64,000 bases of DNA from Streptomyces hoynatensis (GTDB taxonomy: Bacteria; Actinomycetota; Actinomycetes; Streptomycetales; Streptomycetaceae): NCBI RefSeq assembly GCF_003626535.1, contig NZ_RBAL01000025.1:1-64000 (forward strand). Direction: 5' to 3'. The notes beneath the pieces are model-generated. The model had not been told where the DNA came from and did not search any database. It saw nothing but the letters and a program-made list of their open reading frames with translations. Position 1 is the stretch's first letter. Every line of letters starts with the position of its first letter. The translations under genes and the position numbers were made by a program. This document shows, piece by piece, positions 1 to 7,843 of the stretch.

Positions 1-128
1 CACCCCCACCCCCCACCCCCCTCACCCCCTACACACCCCCACCCGCCACCTCCCCCCGCATGCGCCAAGTCGCCTCCGAACTCGACCAACTCGGCGAATA
101 CCTCCGCCGCGAGAAGGACACCCCATGA
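1..128 (+). CDS. 3' end of an upstream gene (partial, unidentified)
   Basis: An open frame enters from the left edge and ends at the TGA at 126-128. Its last 22 codons read MRQVASELDQLGEYLRREKD followed by two residues, preceded by a Pro/Thr-rich stretch. The stop overlaps the ATG of the kinase gene (ATGA), so the two are probably translationally coupled. Too little is present to name the protein. Confidence 0.5.
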   Translation, partial: PPPPTPLTPYTPPPATSPRMRQVASELDQLGEYLRREKDTP

Positions 129-1390
129 CCGGCGGCCGCCTCCTCGCCGCACGCTACGAACTCACCGAACCCCTCGGAAAAGGCGGCATGGGAGAAGTCT
201 GGGCAGCCCGCGACACCGCCCTCGGCGACCGCAAAATAGCCGTCAAACTCCTCAGCACCCAGCGCCTCGCCTCCCTCTCCGGCACCACCGACCCCGAAGA
301 ACTCCGCCGCCGCTTCCTCCGCGAATGCCGCGTCACCGCCCGCATCGACCACCCGGGACTCGTCGCCGTCCACGACGCAGGCCGCGACGGCGACCGGCTC
401 TACCTCGTCATGCAACTCATCGAAGGCAGCGACCTCGCCGACCACCTCGCGGAACACGACCCCTACCCCTGGCCCTGGACCATCGCCGTCCTCGCCCAGC
501 TCTGCTCCGCACTCGCCGCCGTCCACGCCCACCGCGTCATCCACCGCGACCTCAAACCGGGCAACATCATGATCCGCCCCGACGGCCGCGCCACCATCCT
601 CGACCTCGGCATCGCCGCCGTCCGCGGCGACGACGAGGAAACCCGGCTCACCCACACCGGAACCCTCCTCGGCACCCCCGTCTACATGGCCCCGGAACAA
701 GCCCTCGGCGGCACCCCCATCGGCCCCGCCACCGACCTCTACGCCCTCGGCACCATCGGCTACGAACTCCTCGCAGGCCGCCCCCCCTTCCACGCCCCCA
801 ACGCCCCCGGCCTCCTCTACAAAAAACTCCACGAACAACCCGAACCCCTCCAGCGCCTCCGCCCCGACGCCCCCACCCCCCTCACCACCCTCATCCACCA
901 CCTCCTCCACAAGGACCCCCAGCACCGCCCCGCCGACGCCCGCCAGGTCTTCGACGCCCTCACCCCCCACCTCCCCCACCCCGGCACCACCAGCGCCACA
1001 CCCCCCATGGACCCCACCCGCCCCTTCTGGCACCCCATGGCCCCCTGGCCGGCCACCCGCCCCACCGCACCCCAGGAACCCGACCTCGCCACCGCCCTCG
1101 ACGAGATCAAGCGACTCCTCGCCCTCGGCCACTACCCGCAGGTCGCCGAGCTCCTCAGCCGCACCCTCCCCCTCGCCGCCGCCCGCTACGGCGACAGCTC
1201 ACCCATCGTCCGCAGCCTCCGCAAGCAGTACGCCGCCACCCTCCTCGACACCGGCCAATACGCCAGGGCACTCCCCGAAATCCAGCGCCTCGCCCAGGAG
1301 TTCACCGCAGAACGCGGCCCCTACGACCCCCTGGTCCTGCAACTGCGCGCCGACGAGCAACTCTGCCTGCGCCACCTCGGCCACGCCTGA
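125..1390 (+). CDS. Ser/Thr protein kinase with a C-terminal helical (TPR-like) domain
   Basis: This is a 421-residue Hanks-type kinase that would phosphorylate Ser/Thr residues of partner proteins. Visible motifs are the glycine loop GKGGMGEV (about 19-25), the ATP-binding Lys in IAVKLL (about 41), the catalytic loop HRDLKPGNIM (140-149), DLG in place of DFG (160-162) and the APE motif (189-191). The catalytic Lys and both Asp residues are present, so it looks active. A Pro-rich linker (about 285-325) leads to roughly 100 residues of helical TPR-like sequence. I see no transmembrane segment or PASTA repeats, so it is probably cytosolic. Its start overlaps the stop of the upstream gene. The substrate is unknown. 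Confidence 0.9.
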   Translation: MTGGRLLAARYELTEPLGKGGMGEVWAARDTALGDRKIAVKLLSTQRLASLSGTTDPEELRRRFLRECRVTARIDHPGLVAVHDAGRDGDRLYLVMQLIEGSDLADHLAEHDPYPWPWTIAVLAQLCSALAAVHAHRVIHRDLKPGNIMIRPDGRATILDLGIAAVRGDDEETRLTHTGTLLGTPVYMAPEQALGGTPIGPATDLYALGTIGYELLAGRPPFHAPNAPGLLYKKLHEQPEPLQRLRPDAPTPLTTLIHHLLHKDPQHRPADARQVFDALTPHLPHPGTTSATPPMDPTRPFWHPMAPWPATRPTAPQEPDLATALDEIKRLLALGHYPQVAELLSRTLPLAAARYGDSSPIVRSLRKQYAATLLDTGQYARALPEIQRLAQEFTAERGPYDPLVLQLRADEQLCLRHLGHA

Positions 1391-1404
1391 GCCGCCCGCC
1401 CCCC

Positions 1405-1440
1405 AAAGAAAAACGGGCCCCGGCTACTCACCGGGACCCG
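1405..1440 (-). terminator. Intrinsic terminator downstream of tRNA-Gln
   Basis: The stem is 1414-1423 with 1431-1440 (10 pairs, one mismatch) and the loop is 7 nt. On the minus strand it is followed by a T-rich run (complement of 1405-1413). It would end the tRNA transcript and also lies just after the convergent kinase gene. Confidence 0.75.
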
Positions 1441-1451
1441 AATTCGGACAA

Positions 1452-1524
1452 TTCCCCCATCAGGACTCGAACCTGAACTTTCGGACTTCAAAGGACCGCG
1501 TGCTGCCGATTACACTATGGGGGA
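1452..1524 (-). tRNA. tRNA-Gln (anticodon UUG)
   Basis: The 73-nt minus-strand sequence folds as a cloverleaf. The acceptor stem TCCCCCA pairs with TGGGGGA, the T arm is TCAGG-TTCGAGT-CCTGA, and the anticodon loop CTTTGAA gives anticodon TTG. The anticodon stem has one T-T mismatch. CCA is not encoded. The long C/A-rich region to the left abuts the tRNA 3' end, a classic integration target, but I found no second copy of the tRNA 3' end in the window. Confidence 0.9.
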
Positions 1525-1540
1525 AAAGGGGCAAACGGCC

Positions 1541-2395
1541 TCACGTGGATGCGGCCATCTGCTCCGTGCTCCACACTATGCCAGCCCAGGCCCCCTCGAT
1601 GCGACGGTAGAGGTCGGCACTCCGGTTGACGCTGATCACGAGACAGCCTCGGTAGTCCTGACCCGTATTCTTCCTGACCGTGGCGGGTTTGTGCCGCTTG
1701 AGCGAGGTCTTGGCAAGGGCGCTCGGCTCGATGCCGGCGAGGTCGGCCCAGAAGCGTTCCGCGGCGGCCACGTCGGCCGTTTCGTGGATCGACACCCGGA
1801 AGCCGAGCGTGTCCCGGTCCACGCGCAGCAGGCGCAGCCAGGCGAGGAAGACCTTGATCATCCCGGGATCGCTGTTGATGAAGACCACCCGCTCCTGCCT
1901 GCGGTAGGGCTTGCTCTTGCTTCCCTCCGCCCAGTAGAGCGCCACGCCCACGAGGAACAGTTCGCGGTCGGTGAGGCGGCCGGCCTCGTTTCTGCCGCTG
2001 AGCCGGGTGGCTTCCCTGAGGGCCTCCTGCACCTCGCGGTACGGGCCCCAGCGGGCCTCGCTCATCTCCCGCATGCGCGCGCGTGGCCTGACCGGCTTCG
2101 GCAGGTCGCGGACCCACAGGGAGACGGAGCTCTTGGCGACGCCGAGGGCGGCGACGATCTCGTCGTAGGTCCTGCCCGCCCTTCTGAGTTCCCTGGCCTT
2201 CGCCTTGAGGTCGTCCTTGGCGTTGGGTCTGCGGGTCCAGGCGGGGGGCGGTTCGCCGGCGAGGAGGGTGGTGAGGGTGTGGTCGGGGGGGATGCCGAGG
2301 CGTTCGGCGATCTGGCGTCTGCTGAGGCCGGCGCGGCGGAGGGCGACGGCCTGGCGCCGGCGTGGGTCGGTGGGTGGGGGTTCCGGGTTGCTCAT
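1541..2395 (-). CDS. HTH protein with a LAGLIDADG-like domain, unknown function
   Basis: The protein has 284 residues. The N-terminal half carries two helix-turn-helix-like stretches: ALRRAGLSRRQIAERLGI near 18-35 and RTYDEIVAALGVAKSSVSLW near 75-95. The C-terminal half contains LVGVALYWAEGSK and VFINSDPGMIKVFLAWLR. That spacing recalls the LAGLIDADG fold of homing endonucleases and WhiA-like proteins, which is my inference from motif shape. A TVRKNTGQDYRGCL block follows. Similar HTH plus 'YWAEGSK' proteins recur in actinobacteria, mostly unannotated. The stop lies 16 bp from the 5' end of tRNA-Gln. The start is the ATG at 2395. Confidence 0.6.
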   Translation of the reverse strand: MSNPEPPPTDPRRRQAVALRRAGLSRRQIAERLGIPPDHTLTTLLAGEPPPAWTRRPNAKDDLKAKARELRRAGRTYDEIVAALGVAKSSVSLWVRDLPKPVRPRARMREMSEARWGPYREVQEALREATRLSGRNEAGRLTDRELFLVGVALYWAEGSKSKPYRRQERVVFINSDPGMIKVFLAWLRLLRVDRDTLGFRVSIHETADVAAAERFWADLAGIEPSALAKTSLKRHKPATVRKNTGQDYRGCLVISVNRSADLYRRIEGAWAGIVWSTEQMAAST

Positions 2396-2606
2396 GGGAA
2401 CAGCTTTGCCGGGGCTGGTCTGGTGTTGGGTCGAATTGAGGATCGATTCACCAGTTCGAGTGGTTGGTAGTATTTTTTTCCGTTCTCCTGGGTTTTCCCG
2501 GTGCCTTTCCGGGGTGGTGGGGCGTGGTGGGGGCGTGGCGGGGGTGGCCGGGAGGGAGGGGAGGCGGCCTCGGACAACCCCCCTGAAAAAGTCGGGATCG
2601 CGCCTT

Positions 2607-2612
2607 TAGGCT
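2607..2612 (+). promoter_or_regulatory. -10 element of a leaderless sensor-kinase promoter
   Basis: TAGGCT ends 6 bp before the ATG at 2619 and no Shine-Dalgarno sequence lies between, so the mRNA probably starts at or next to the start codon. The 223-bp gap 2396-2618 otherwise holds only an A/T-rich patch near 2470-2480, which may serve the divergent minus-strand gene. Confidence 0.45.
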
Positions 2613-2618
2613 GGGCGT

Positions 2619-4064
2619 ATGAATGCGACGGGGGCGGCTGCGCAGGAGCGGGGCTTCCGCCTGTGGTGGTGGACGCGGCGGCGTGGGGTGGCGCTGGACG
2701 TGGGGCTGGCGCTGGCGTCGGCGGGGGAGTGTGCGGCGCAGGGGGTGGGGTTTGCGCATCGGACGGGTGTGCCGGTGTGGCTGGTGGTGTTGTTGGCGGT
2801 GCCGGCGGGGGGGACGCTGGTGGTGCGGCGGCGGTGGCCGCTTGCGGTGATTCTGGTGTCGATCGCGGTGTTGCCGGCGAACATGGGGGCCTTGCTCGAT
2901 CTGGTGGGCCTGTACACGCTGACGACCACCGAGGTGCCGCGGCGGGTGATCGTGGTGCTGGGGGGGATGGCGGGTGCGGGGACGGCTCTGGTGACGTATT
3001 TGTTGCTGGAGCGGGACGAGAATCTGCACGAGCAGGCGTTGCCGGTGTGGTTTTCGCCGTTGGTGTCGGTGCTGTTCGGGGTGGCGACGGCGGTTCCTCC
3101 GGTGTTGCTGGGGATGTATGTGCGGGCGCGGCGGCGTCTGGTGGAGTCGTTGCGGGATCGGGCGCATGGTCTGGAGCGTGAGCTGGCGTTGCTGGCGGAG
3201 CGTGCGGAGGAGCGTGCGGAGTGGGCGCGGGGTGAGGAGCGGCGGCGTATTGCGCGGGAGATGCACGATGTGGTGGCGCATCGGGTGAGTCTGATGGTGG
3301 TGCATGCGGCGGCGGTGCAGGCGGTGGCGCCGAAGGAGCCGGAGAAGGCGGCGCGGAATGCGGCGTTGATCGGGGACATGGGGCGGCAGGCGCTGACGGA
3401 GTTGCGGACGATGCTGGGGGTGTTGCGGGCGGCGGATCGTTCGGGGGAGCGGTCGGGGGAGTCGTCCGAGGTGGGGGTGGCGCGTTCCGGGGGTGCCGAG
3501 GGTTCCGGGGGTGCCGGGGGGTCTGTGGGTGCTGTGGGGGGTTCGGCCGGGGTGGGGTCTGCTTCGGGGGTGGGGGCGGGGTCTGCTGTGGTGGGGGGTT
3601 CCGGGGTTTCCGGGGTGGGGGAGGTGCCGGGGCGGCGGGGTGGCCGTGGTCCGGCGCTGGCTGAGGTGTCTGCGTTGGTGGATCAGTCGCGGGCGGCGGG
3701 GATGGCGGTGGTGCTTGCGGTGGAGGGGGAGCCGCGGGGTTATGCGGAGCAGGTGGAGTCGACGGCGTATCGGGTGGTGCAGGAGGCGTTGACGAATGTG
3801 CACAAGCATGCTGCGGGGGCGGCGGCTCAGGTGCGGTTGGCGCATCGGGAGGGGGAGGTGGCGGTGCTGGTGCTGAACGAGGCGCCGGTGGATGGGAAGG
3901 TGCCTGGGGGTGGGGCGCGGTTGCCGAGTGGGGGGAATGGTTTGGTGGGGATGCGGGAGCGGGTGATGGCTTTGGGGGGTGGTTTTGTGTCGGGGCCGAC
4001 GGAGGGTGGGGGTTTTCGGGTGTCGGCGGTGATTCCTGATCGGCGGGGTAGTGCGGGTGGTTGA
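2619..4064 (+). CDS. NarL/DesK-type sensor histidine kinase (orphan)
   Basis: The 481-residue protein has four or five hydrophobic segments in residues 20-175. A HisKA_3 dimerisation domain with the phospho-acceptor His in REMHDVVAHRVSLM follows (about 215). After it come a Gly/Ser-rich spacer of about 75 residues (about 270-345) and a HATPase domain with the N box QEALTNVHKHA (about 390) and a G box GGNGLVGMRERV. No response regulator is adjacent; instead the 3' end overlaps the P450 gene by 14 bp. The gene is rich in G- and T-ending codons (TTG, GGG, CGT), unlike the C-ending usage of the preceding kinase. The signal is unknown. Confidence 0.88.
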   Translation: MNATGAAAQERGFRLWWWTRRRGVALDVGLALASAGECAAQGVGFAHRTGVPVWLVVLLAVPAGGTLVVRRRWPLAVILVSIAVLPANMGALLDLVGLYTLTTTEVPRRVIVVLGGMAGAGTALVTYLLLERDENLHEQALPVWFSPLVSVLFGVATAVPPVLLGMYVRARRRLVESLRDRAHGLERELALLAERAEERAEWARGEERRRIAREMHDVVAHRVSLMVVHAAAVQAVAPKEPEKAARNAALIGDMGRQALTELRTMLGVLRAADRSGERSGESSEVGVARSGGAEGSGGAGGSVGAVGGSAGVGSASGVGAGSAVVGGSGVSGVGEVPGRRGGRGPALAEVSALVDQSRAAGMAVVLAVEGEPRGYAEQVESTAYRVVQEALTNVHKHAAGAAAQVRLAHREGEVAVLVLNEAPVDGKVPGGGARLPSGGNGLVGMRERVMALGGGFVSGPTEGGGFRVSAVIPDRRGSAGG

Positions 4065-5319
4065 CGGGGCTGGGCTTGTGGGGGGTCCTGAGCTTTTTGG
4101 GCGGGAGTTTTCTGCTGATCCTTATCCGGCGTATGCGTGGTTGCGTGAGCATGCGCCGGTGTATTGGGCTCGGTTGCCGAGTGGGGTGTCGGCGTGGTTG
4201 GTGACGCGGTATGGGGATGCGCGGCGGGCGTTGGCTGATCCGCGGTTGAGCAAGAGTCCGCGTGGGTTGTGGGTGGGGGAGCATGCTTCGGGGCGGGTGG
4301 GGATTCCGGGGGAGCGGGGTGCGGGGGTGATGACGCATCTGCTGAATCTTGATCCGCCGGATCACACGCGGTTGCGGCGGTTGGTGTCGCGGGCGTTCAC
4401 GCCGCGGCGGGTGGCCGAGTTCGAGCCGCGGGTGCGGGAGTTGGCGGATCGGTTGGTGGATGGTTTCGGGGGGCGGGGTGGTGCGGATCTGATTGAGGAG
4501 TTTGCTTTTCCGCTGCCGATTTTCGCGATTTGTGATTTGTTGGGGGTGCCTGAGGGGGATCAGGGGGATTTTTTGCGGTGGGCGGGGATGATGTTGCATA
4601 CGGAGGGGAAGCGGGGTGGTGTGGGGCGTGCGGTGAAGCGGATGCGGGGTTATTTGGGGGAGTTGATTCACCGGAAGCGTTCCGATTTGGGCGATGATTT
4701 GATTTCCGGGTTGATTCGGGCGTCTGATGGTGGGGAGCAGCTGTCTGAGGAGGAGGCGGCTGCGATGGCGTTTATTTTGCTTTTTGCGGGTTTTGAGACG
4801 ACGGTGAATTTGATCGGCAACGGGGTTTTGGCGTTGTTGCGTCATCCGGGGGAGTTGGCGAGGTTGCGGGAGGCGGTGGTGGCGGGGGACGAGGGGTTGC
4901 TGGCGTCTGGGGTGGAGGAGTTGTTGCGGTTCGACGGGCCGGTGGAGTTGGCGACGTGGCGGTTTGCGGCGGAGCCGTTGTCGTTGGGTGGGGTGCGGAT
5001 CGGGCGGGGTGATCCGGTGCTGGTGGTGCTTGCGGCGGCGGATCGTGATCCGGAGCGGTTTCGTGATCCGGATCGGCTGGATGTGGGGCGGGGGGACGGG
5101 GGGCACCTGGGGTATGGGCATGGCATCCATTACTGTGTGGGGGCTCCGCTGGCGCGGGTGGAGGCGCGGGTGGCGCTCGGGGTGTTGCTGCGTCGGCTCG
5201 GGGGGCTGCGGTTGGGGGTGGACGTGGGGGAGCTGCGGTGGCGTGGAGGGTTGATCATGCGCGGCCTTCGTTCACTTCCGGTGCGGTTTGCCCCTGAGCA
5301 GGTGACGGAGCGTCAATAG
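4051..5319 (+). CDS. Cytochrome P450 monooxygenase
   Basis: This 422-residue haem-thiolate monooxygenase has the I-helix motif AGFETT (about 250), the K-helix ELLR in EELLRFDGPVE (about 291), and the haem-binding loop GHGIHYCVGAPLAR with the axial Cys near 363. LNLDPPDHTRLRRLVSRAF is typical of bacterial CYP107/CYP105-like enzymes. It starts with GTG inside the end of the histidine-kinase gene (14-bp overlap), implying one operon and coupled translation. A second in-frame GTG at 4057 is possible. No ferredoxin gene is adjacent. The substrate cannot be read from sequence. Codon use is T/G-ending like the kinase before it. Confidence 0.9.
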   Translation: MRVVDGAGLVGGPELFGREFSADPYPAYAWLREHAPVYWARLPSGVSAWLVTRYGDARRALADPRLSKSPRGLWVGEHASGRVGIPGERGAGVMTHLLNLDPPDHTRLRRLVSRAFTPRRVAEFEPRVRELADRLVDGFGGRGGADLIEEFAFPLPIFAICDLLGVPEGDQGDFLRWAGMMLHTEGKRGGVGRAVKRMRGYLGELIHRKRSDLGDDLISGLIRASDGGEQLSEEEAAAMAFILLFAGFETTVNLIGNGVLALLRHPGELARLREAVVAGDEGLLASGVEELLRFDGPVELATWRFAAEPLSLGGVRIGRGDPVLVVLAAADRDPERFRDPDRLDVGRGDGGHLGYGHGIHYCVGAPLARVEARVALGVLLRRLGGLRLGVDVGELRWRGGLIMRGLRSLPVRFAPEQVTERQ

Positions 5320-5351
5320 TGTGATCCGCGCGTGATCTCCGTGGGATCGGC

Positions 5352-5381
5352 TTGTGATCGAGTGGTGGGGAGGGCTAGGTT
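5352..5381 (+). promoter_or_regulatory. Probable vegetative promoter of the first rpf gene
   Basis: TTGTGA (5352-5357), an 18-bp spacer and TAGGTT (5376-5381) resemble a housekeeping sigma promoter about 45 bp before the ATG at 5424. There is no riboswitch in this leader, in contrast to the next rpf gene. Confidence 0.4.
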
Positions 5382-5423
5382 CCCCCTCAACCGCAACACT
5401 GTTCGCATGGGGAGGCCCTTCAG

Positions 5424-6410
5424 ATGCGTTCCGGGACTGGCCGTCATCGTCGTCCGCGACAGGCTCCGGCCTTCATCGTCGCCGCCGGGGTCACCGGGGC
5501 CGGCATGGCGTTGCCGCTGCTGACGGCGGGTGGGGCGGGTGCGGTCGGGGACGACGCGTGGGACCGGGCGGCCGAGTGCGAGAGTGGCGGGGTGTGGAGC
5601 GCGAATACGGGGAACGGCCTGTACGGAGGGTTTCAGCTGACGCTGGACACGTGGGAGGAGTACGGGGGGCTGGAGTTTGCGATGCGGCCTGATCTGGCGA
5701 GCCGTGCCCAGCAGATACAGGTGATGGAGCGCATCCTGGCGCAGTTGGGGGCGCAGGCCCTGCCGGGGTGTGGGGTGTCCTCCGGGTTGTGGCCGGAGTT
5801 CCGTGAGGATCGGGGCGACGAGATCGACCGGGCGGAGGAGGCCGAGGAGGCGCAGGCCGAGGAGGAGATCGGCGGTCCCGAGGAGTCGGCCTCGCCCTCG
5901 CCTTCGGGGGACGGTGGCGCGGAGTCGGCCGAGGGGGATGCCGGGGCGGCCGAGGGTTCCGGGGATGCGGCGGCGGAGGGGGATTCCGGCGCGGGGTCCT
6001 CCGGGCAGGGCGGGGACGAGGAGAGTGCCGCGGGTGGGGGCGCGGAGAGCGCCGGCGGGGGCGGGGAGCGGGGGAGTTCCGGGGAGCCGGATGCGGGCGC
6101 GGAGGAGGGGGCTTCGGGGAGTGGCCGGCATCGGGGGCTGCCCGACCCGGCCGAGGATGCGGGGGGTTCCGGGGGTTCGGGTGAGGCCGGTGGAGCCGAA
6201 CGGGCGGATCGGTCGGGCCGTTCGGGGCAGGCGCGGGCGGGGGACACGTACGAGGTCAGGCGTGGGGACACGCTGTGGGCGATCGCGGGGGAGTACGGGG
6301 TGCCGGGCGGATGGCCTGCGCTCTACGCGGCCAACAAAACGGTCATTGGCGGCAATCCCGACTACATACTCCCGGGGCAGGAGCTGGACTTGACGGCGAG
6401 CGGCCGTTAA
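5424..6410 (+). CDS. Secreted Rpf-type muralytic enzyme with LysM domain
   Basis: The 328-residue protein begins with a signal peptide (about 1-40, ending GAGAVG). The Rpf (transglycosylase-like) domain is near 43-118, with WDRAAECESGG containing the catalytic Glu and NTGNGLYGGFQLT. A linker of about 150 residues rich in Glu, Gly, Ala and Ser follows, then a C-terminal LysM domain (YEVRRGDTLWAIA to ILPGQELDL). Rpf proteins cleave peptidoglycan and promote exit from dormancy or spore germination in actinobacteria. The linker is much longer than in the next gene, so the two are diverged paralogues. A Shine-Dalgarno-like GGGGAGG precedes the ATG. Confidence 0.9.
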   Translation: MRSGTGRHRRPRQAPAFIVAAGVTGAGMALPLLTAGGAGAVGDDAWDRAAECESGGVWSANTGNGLYGGFQLTLDTWEEYGGLEFAMRPDLASRAQQIQVMERILAQLGAQALPGCGVSSGLWPEFREDRGDEIDRAEEAEEAQAEEEIGGPEESASPSPSGDGGAESAEGDAGAAEGSGDAAAEGDSGAGSSGQGGDEESAAGGGAESAGGGGERGSSGEPDAGAEEGASGSGRHRGLPDPAEDAGGSGGSGEAGGAERADRSGRSGQARAGDTYEVRRGDTLWAIAGEYGVPGGWPALYAANKTVIGGNPDYILPGQELDLTASGR

Positions 6411-6414
6411 GGGC

Positions 6415-6470
6415 GGTCGCACAGGAGCGACTTAGGTGTCGCATTCGTGTGACCATCGTCTCTGTTTTTT
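6415..6470 (+). terminator. Terminator after the first rpf gene
   Basis: Outer arms 6415-6422/6447-6454 (8 pairs, one G-U) enclose an inner GCGAC/GTCGC hairpin. A run of six T at 6465-6470 follows at some distance. Confidence 0.5.
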
Positions 6471-6638
6471 CTGGTCTGTCCGGCTGGCCCGTGCTGTCCG
6501 TTTGCCGTGTGACCTGCGGATATTGGCCGTCGATTGGGCCAAGTGCCGGGTTTGGCGCGATCTTCACCGTTCTTGAATCGTTAGCCAACGTATGTTTATC
6601 GTCCCCCGCTCGGCTTCTCGCCGGGCCCCGAGGCCGTA

Positions 6639-6855
6639 ACGCCGAATCCTGCCGTCGGCCCGGGAGTCCACCAGTGCACCACCGCAGGCAGGAGCGGGGG
6701 ACCCAGGCCATGACCCGGCGGCCCATGCCGGGGCGTGGGCGCCGTGCGGCCCGAACAGCGGACCGGACCGGCTCGGGGTGAAGCCGCGTGACCCGAACGG
6801 GTCTCGTGGCCGGGCAACTCACTGGCCCGAACCCGACAGCTCACCTCGCAGGCGT
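6639..6855 (+). promoter_or_regulatory. c-di-AMP riboswitch (ydaO/yuaA type)
   Basis: The conserved ydaO blocks appear in order: ACGCCGAATCCTG, GGGGGACCCA, GGGGTGAAG, GGGCAACTC, then CCGAACCCGACAGCTCACC and CGCAGGCGT. P1 is formed by ACGCC (6639-6643) with GGCGT (6851-6855). The element lies directly upstream of rpfA, and the Shine-Dalgarno GAGAAGGA begins a few bases after P1. c-di-AMP riboswitches upstream of rpfA are established in Streptomyces; high ligand normally lowers expression. An A/T-rich promoter candidate (TTGAAT at 6573-6578) lies upstream. Confidence 0.93.
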
Positions 6856-6872
6856 CGGTGAGAAGGAACGTC

Positions 6873-7550
6873 ATGCTGTTCACCGGCAAGGGGCGCCACC
6901 GCCGTCCCTCCAGGCCTACCCGGATGGCCGCCGCGGCGGGCGTCACCGGCGCCGCCGTTGCGATTCCCCTGCTGAGCGCCACGGGCGCGCAGGCCGCTTC
7001 CGTCGACACCTGGGACGCCGTCGCCCAGTGCGAGTCCGGCGGCGACTGGTCGATCAACACGGGCAACGGCTTCTACGGTGGCCTCCAGTTCACGAACTCC
7101 AGCTGGGCGGCCGCGGGCGGCACCCAGTACGCGCCGCGCGCCGACCTGGCCACCAAGGACCAGCAGATCGCCGTGGCCGAGCAGTTGCTTGCCATGCAGG
7201 GGCCGGGGGCCTGGCCGGTCTGCGGGCCGCAGGCCGGGCTGACCGCGGGCGGCGAGTCCCCGGACGTCGACACCAGCGGCGGCGCCTCGCAGGACGACAC
7301 CACCGCCCCGGCCGAGGAGGCCCCCGCCGAGGAGGCGCCGGCCGAAGAGGCTCCCGTCGAGGAGGCTCCCGTCGAGGAGGCGCCGGCCGAGGAGACGGCG
7401 GGCGGCGACTACACCGTGGTCACCGGCGACACCCTCTCGGGCATCGCCCACCGCCACCACCGCGACTGGCACCGCCTGTACGCGGCCAACCGGGAGGTCA
7501 TCGGCGACAACCCGGACCTGATCTACCCCGGCCAGCGCCTCGGCCTCTGA
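6873..7550 (+). CDS. rpfA: Resuscitation-promoting factor RpfA-like (Rpf + LysM)
   Basis: I chose the ATG at 6873 because GAGAAGGA lies just upstream; the frame also has a GTG at 6858 that would put the Shine-Dalgarno inside the coding sequence. The 225-residue product has a signal peptide ending in SATGAQA, an Rpf domain (WDAVAQCESGGDWSINTGNGFYGGLQF, with the catalytic Glu in CESGG) and a linker of Pro-Ala/Val-Glu-Glu-Ala repeats. The C-terminal LysM runs YTVVTGDTLSGIA to IYPGQRLGL. It acts outside the membrane on peptidoglycan. The c-di-AMP riboswitch makes its control distinct from the paralogue just upstream. Confidence 0.93.
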   Translation: MLFTGKGRHRRPSRPTRMAAAAGVTGAAVAIPLLSATGAQAASVDTWDAVAQCESGGDWSINTGNGFYGGLQFTNSSWAAAGGTQYAPRADLATKDQQIAVAEQLLAMQGPGAWPVCGPQAGLTAGGESPDVDTSGGASQDDTTAPAEEAPAEEAPAEEAPVEEAPVEEAPAEETAGGDYTVVTGDTLSGIAHRHHRDWHRLYAANREVIGDNPDLIYPGQRLGL

Positions 7551-7637
7551 GCCGGGCGGCGCCACCGCGCCGGCGCCCTCCGGGCCGGGCCGCGCCCCGC
7601 GTGGCACGGCCCGGTTCCGGGGCGGCGCCGGCCTCGC

Positions 7638-7673
7638 GGGCGGGGCGCACAACGGCCCCGCCCCGGTTTTCTT
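7638..7673 (+). terminator. Intrinsic terminator after rpfA
   Basis: A perfect 9-bp stem (7638-7646 with 7655-7663), 8-nt loop, followed by a T-rich tract (7667-7673). Confidence 0.8.
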
Positions 7674-7843
7674 CATCAAGTAAACAAAATGGTGCATAGG
7701 CCGGTGACCTGCGGTTTCGTGCCGCCGCAGGGCCGCCGAGGCGCGTTTCGGGCGAGCTGAAGGCCGGAGCCGTCCCCGGGGGCGGTTACCCTCAGAGGGC
7801 TGAAATGAAGAGCCCCTGTCCCGAACCGACATAAGGAGACCCC

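Noticed and set aside
1..1451. Integrated element at tRNA-Gln
   Set aside because: The kinase lies on the tRNA 3' side, but no integrase and no second copy of the tRNA 3' end is visible.
2392..5130. 912-codon open frame on the minus strand
   Set aside because: It is antisense to the sensor kinase and P450, is almost entirely Pro/Arg/His/Thr, and has no motifs; a GC-skew shadow.
7705..7720. 16-bp sequence TGACCTGCGGTTTCGT shared with 19919-19934
   Set aside because: Two intergenic copies without symmetry or common context; could be chance, and no function suggested.
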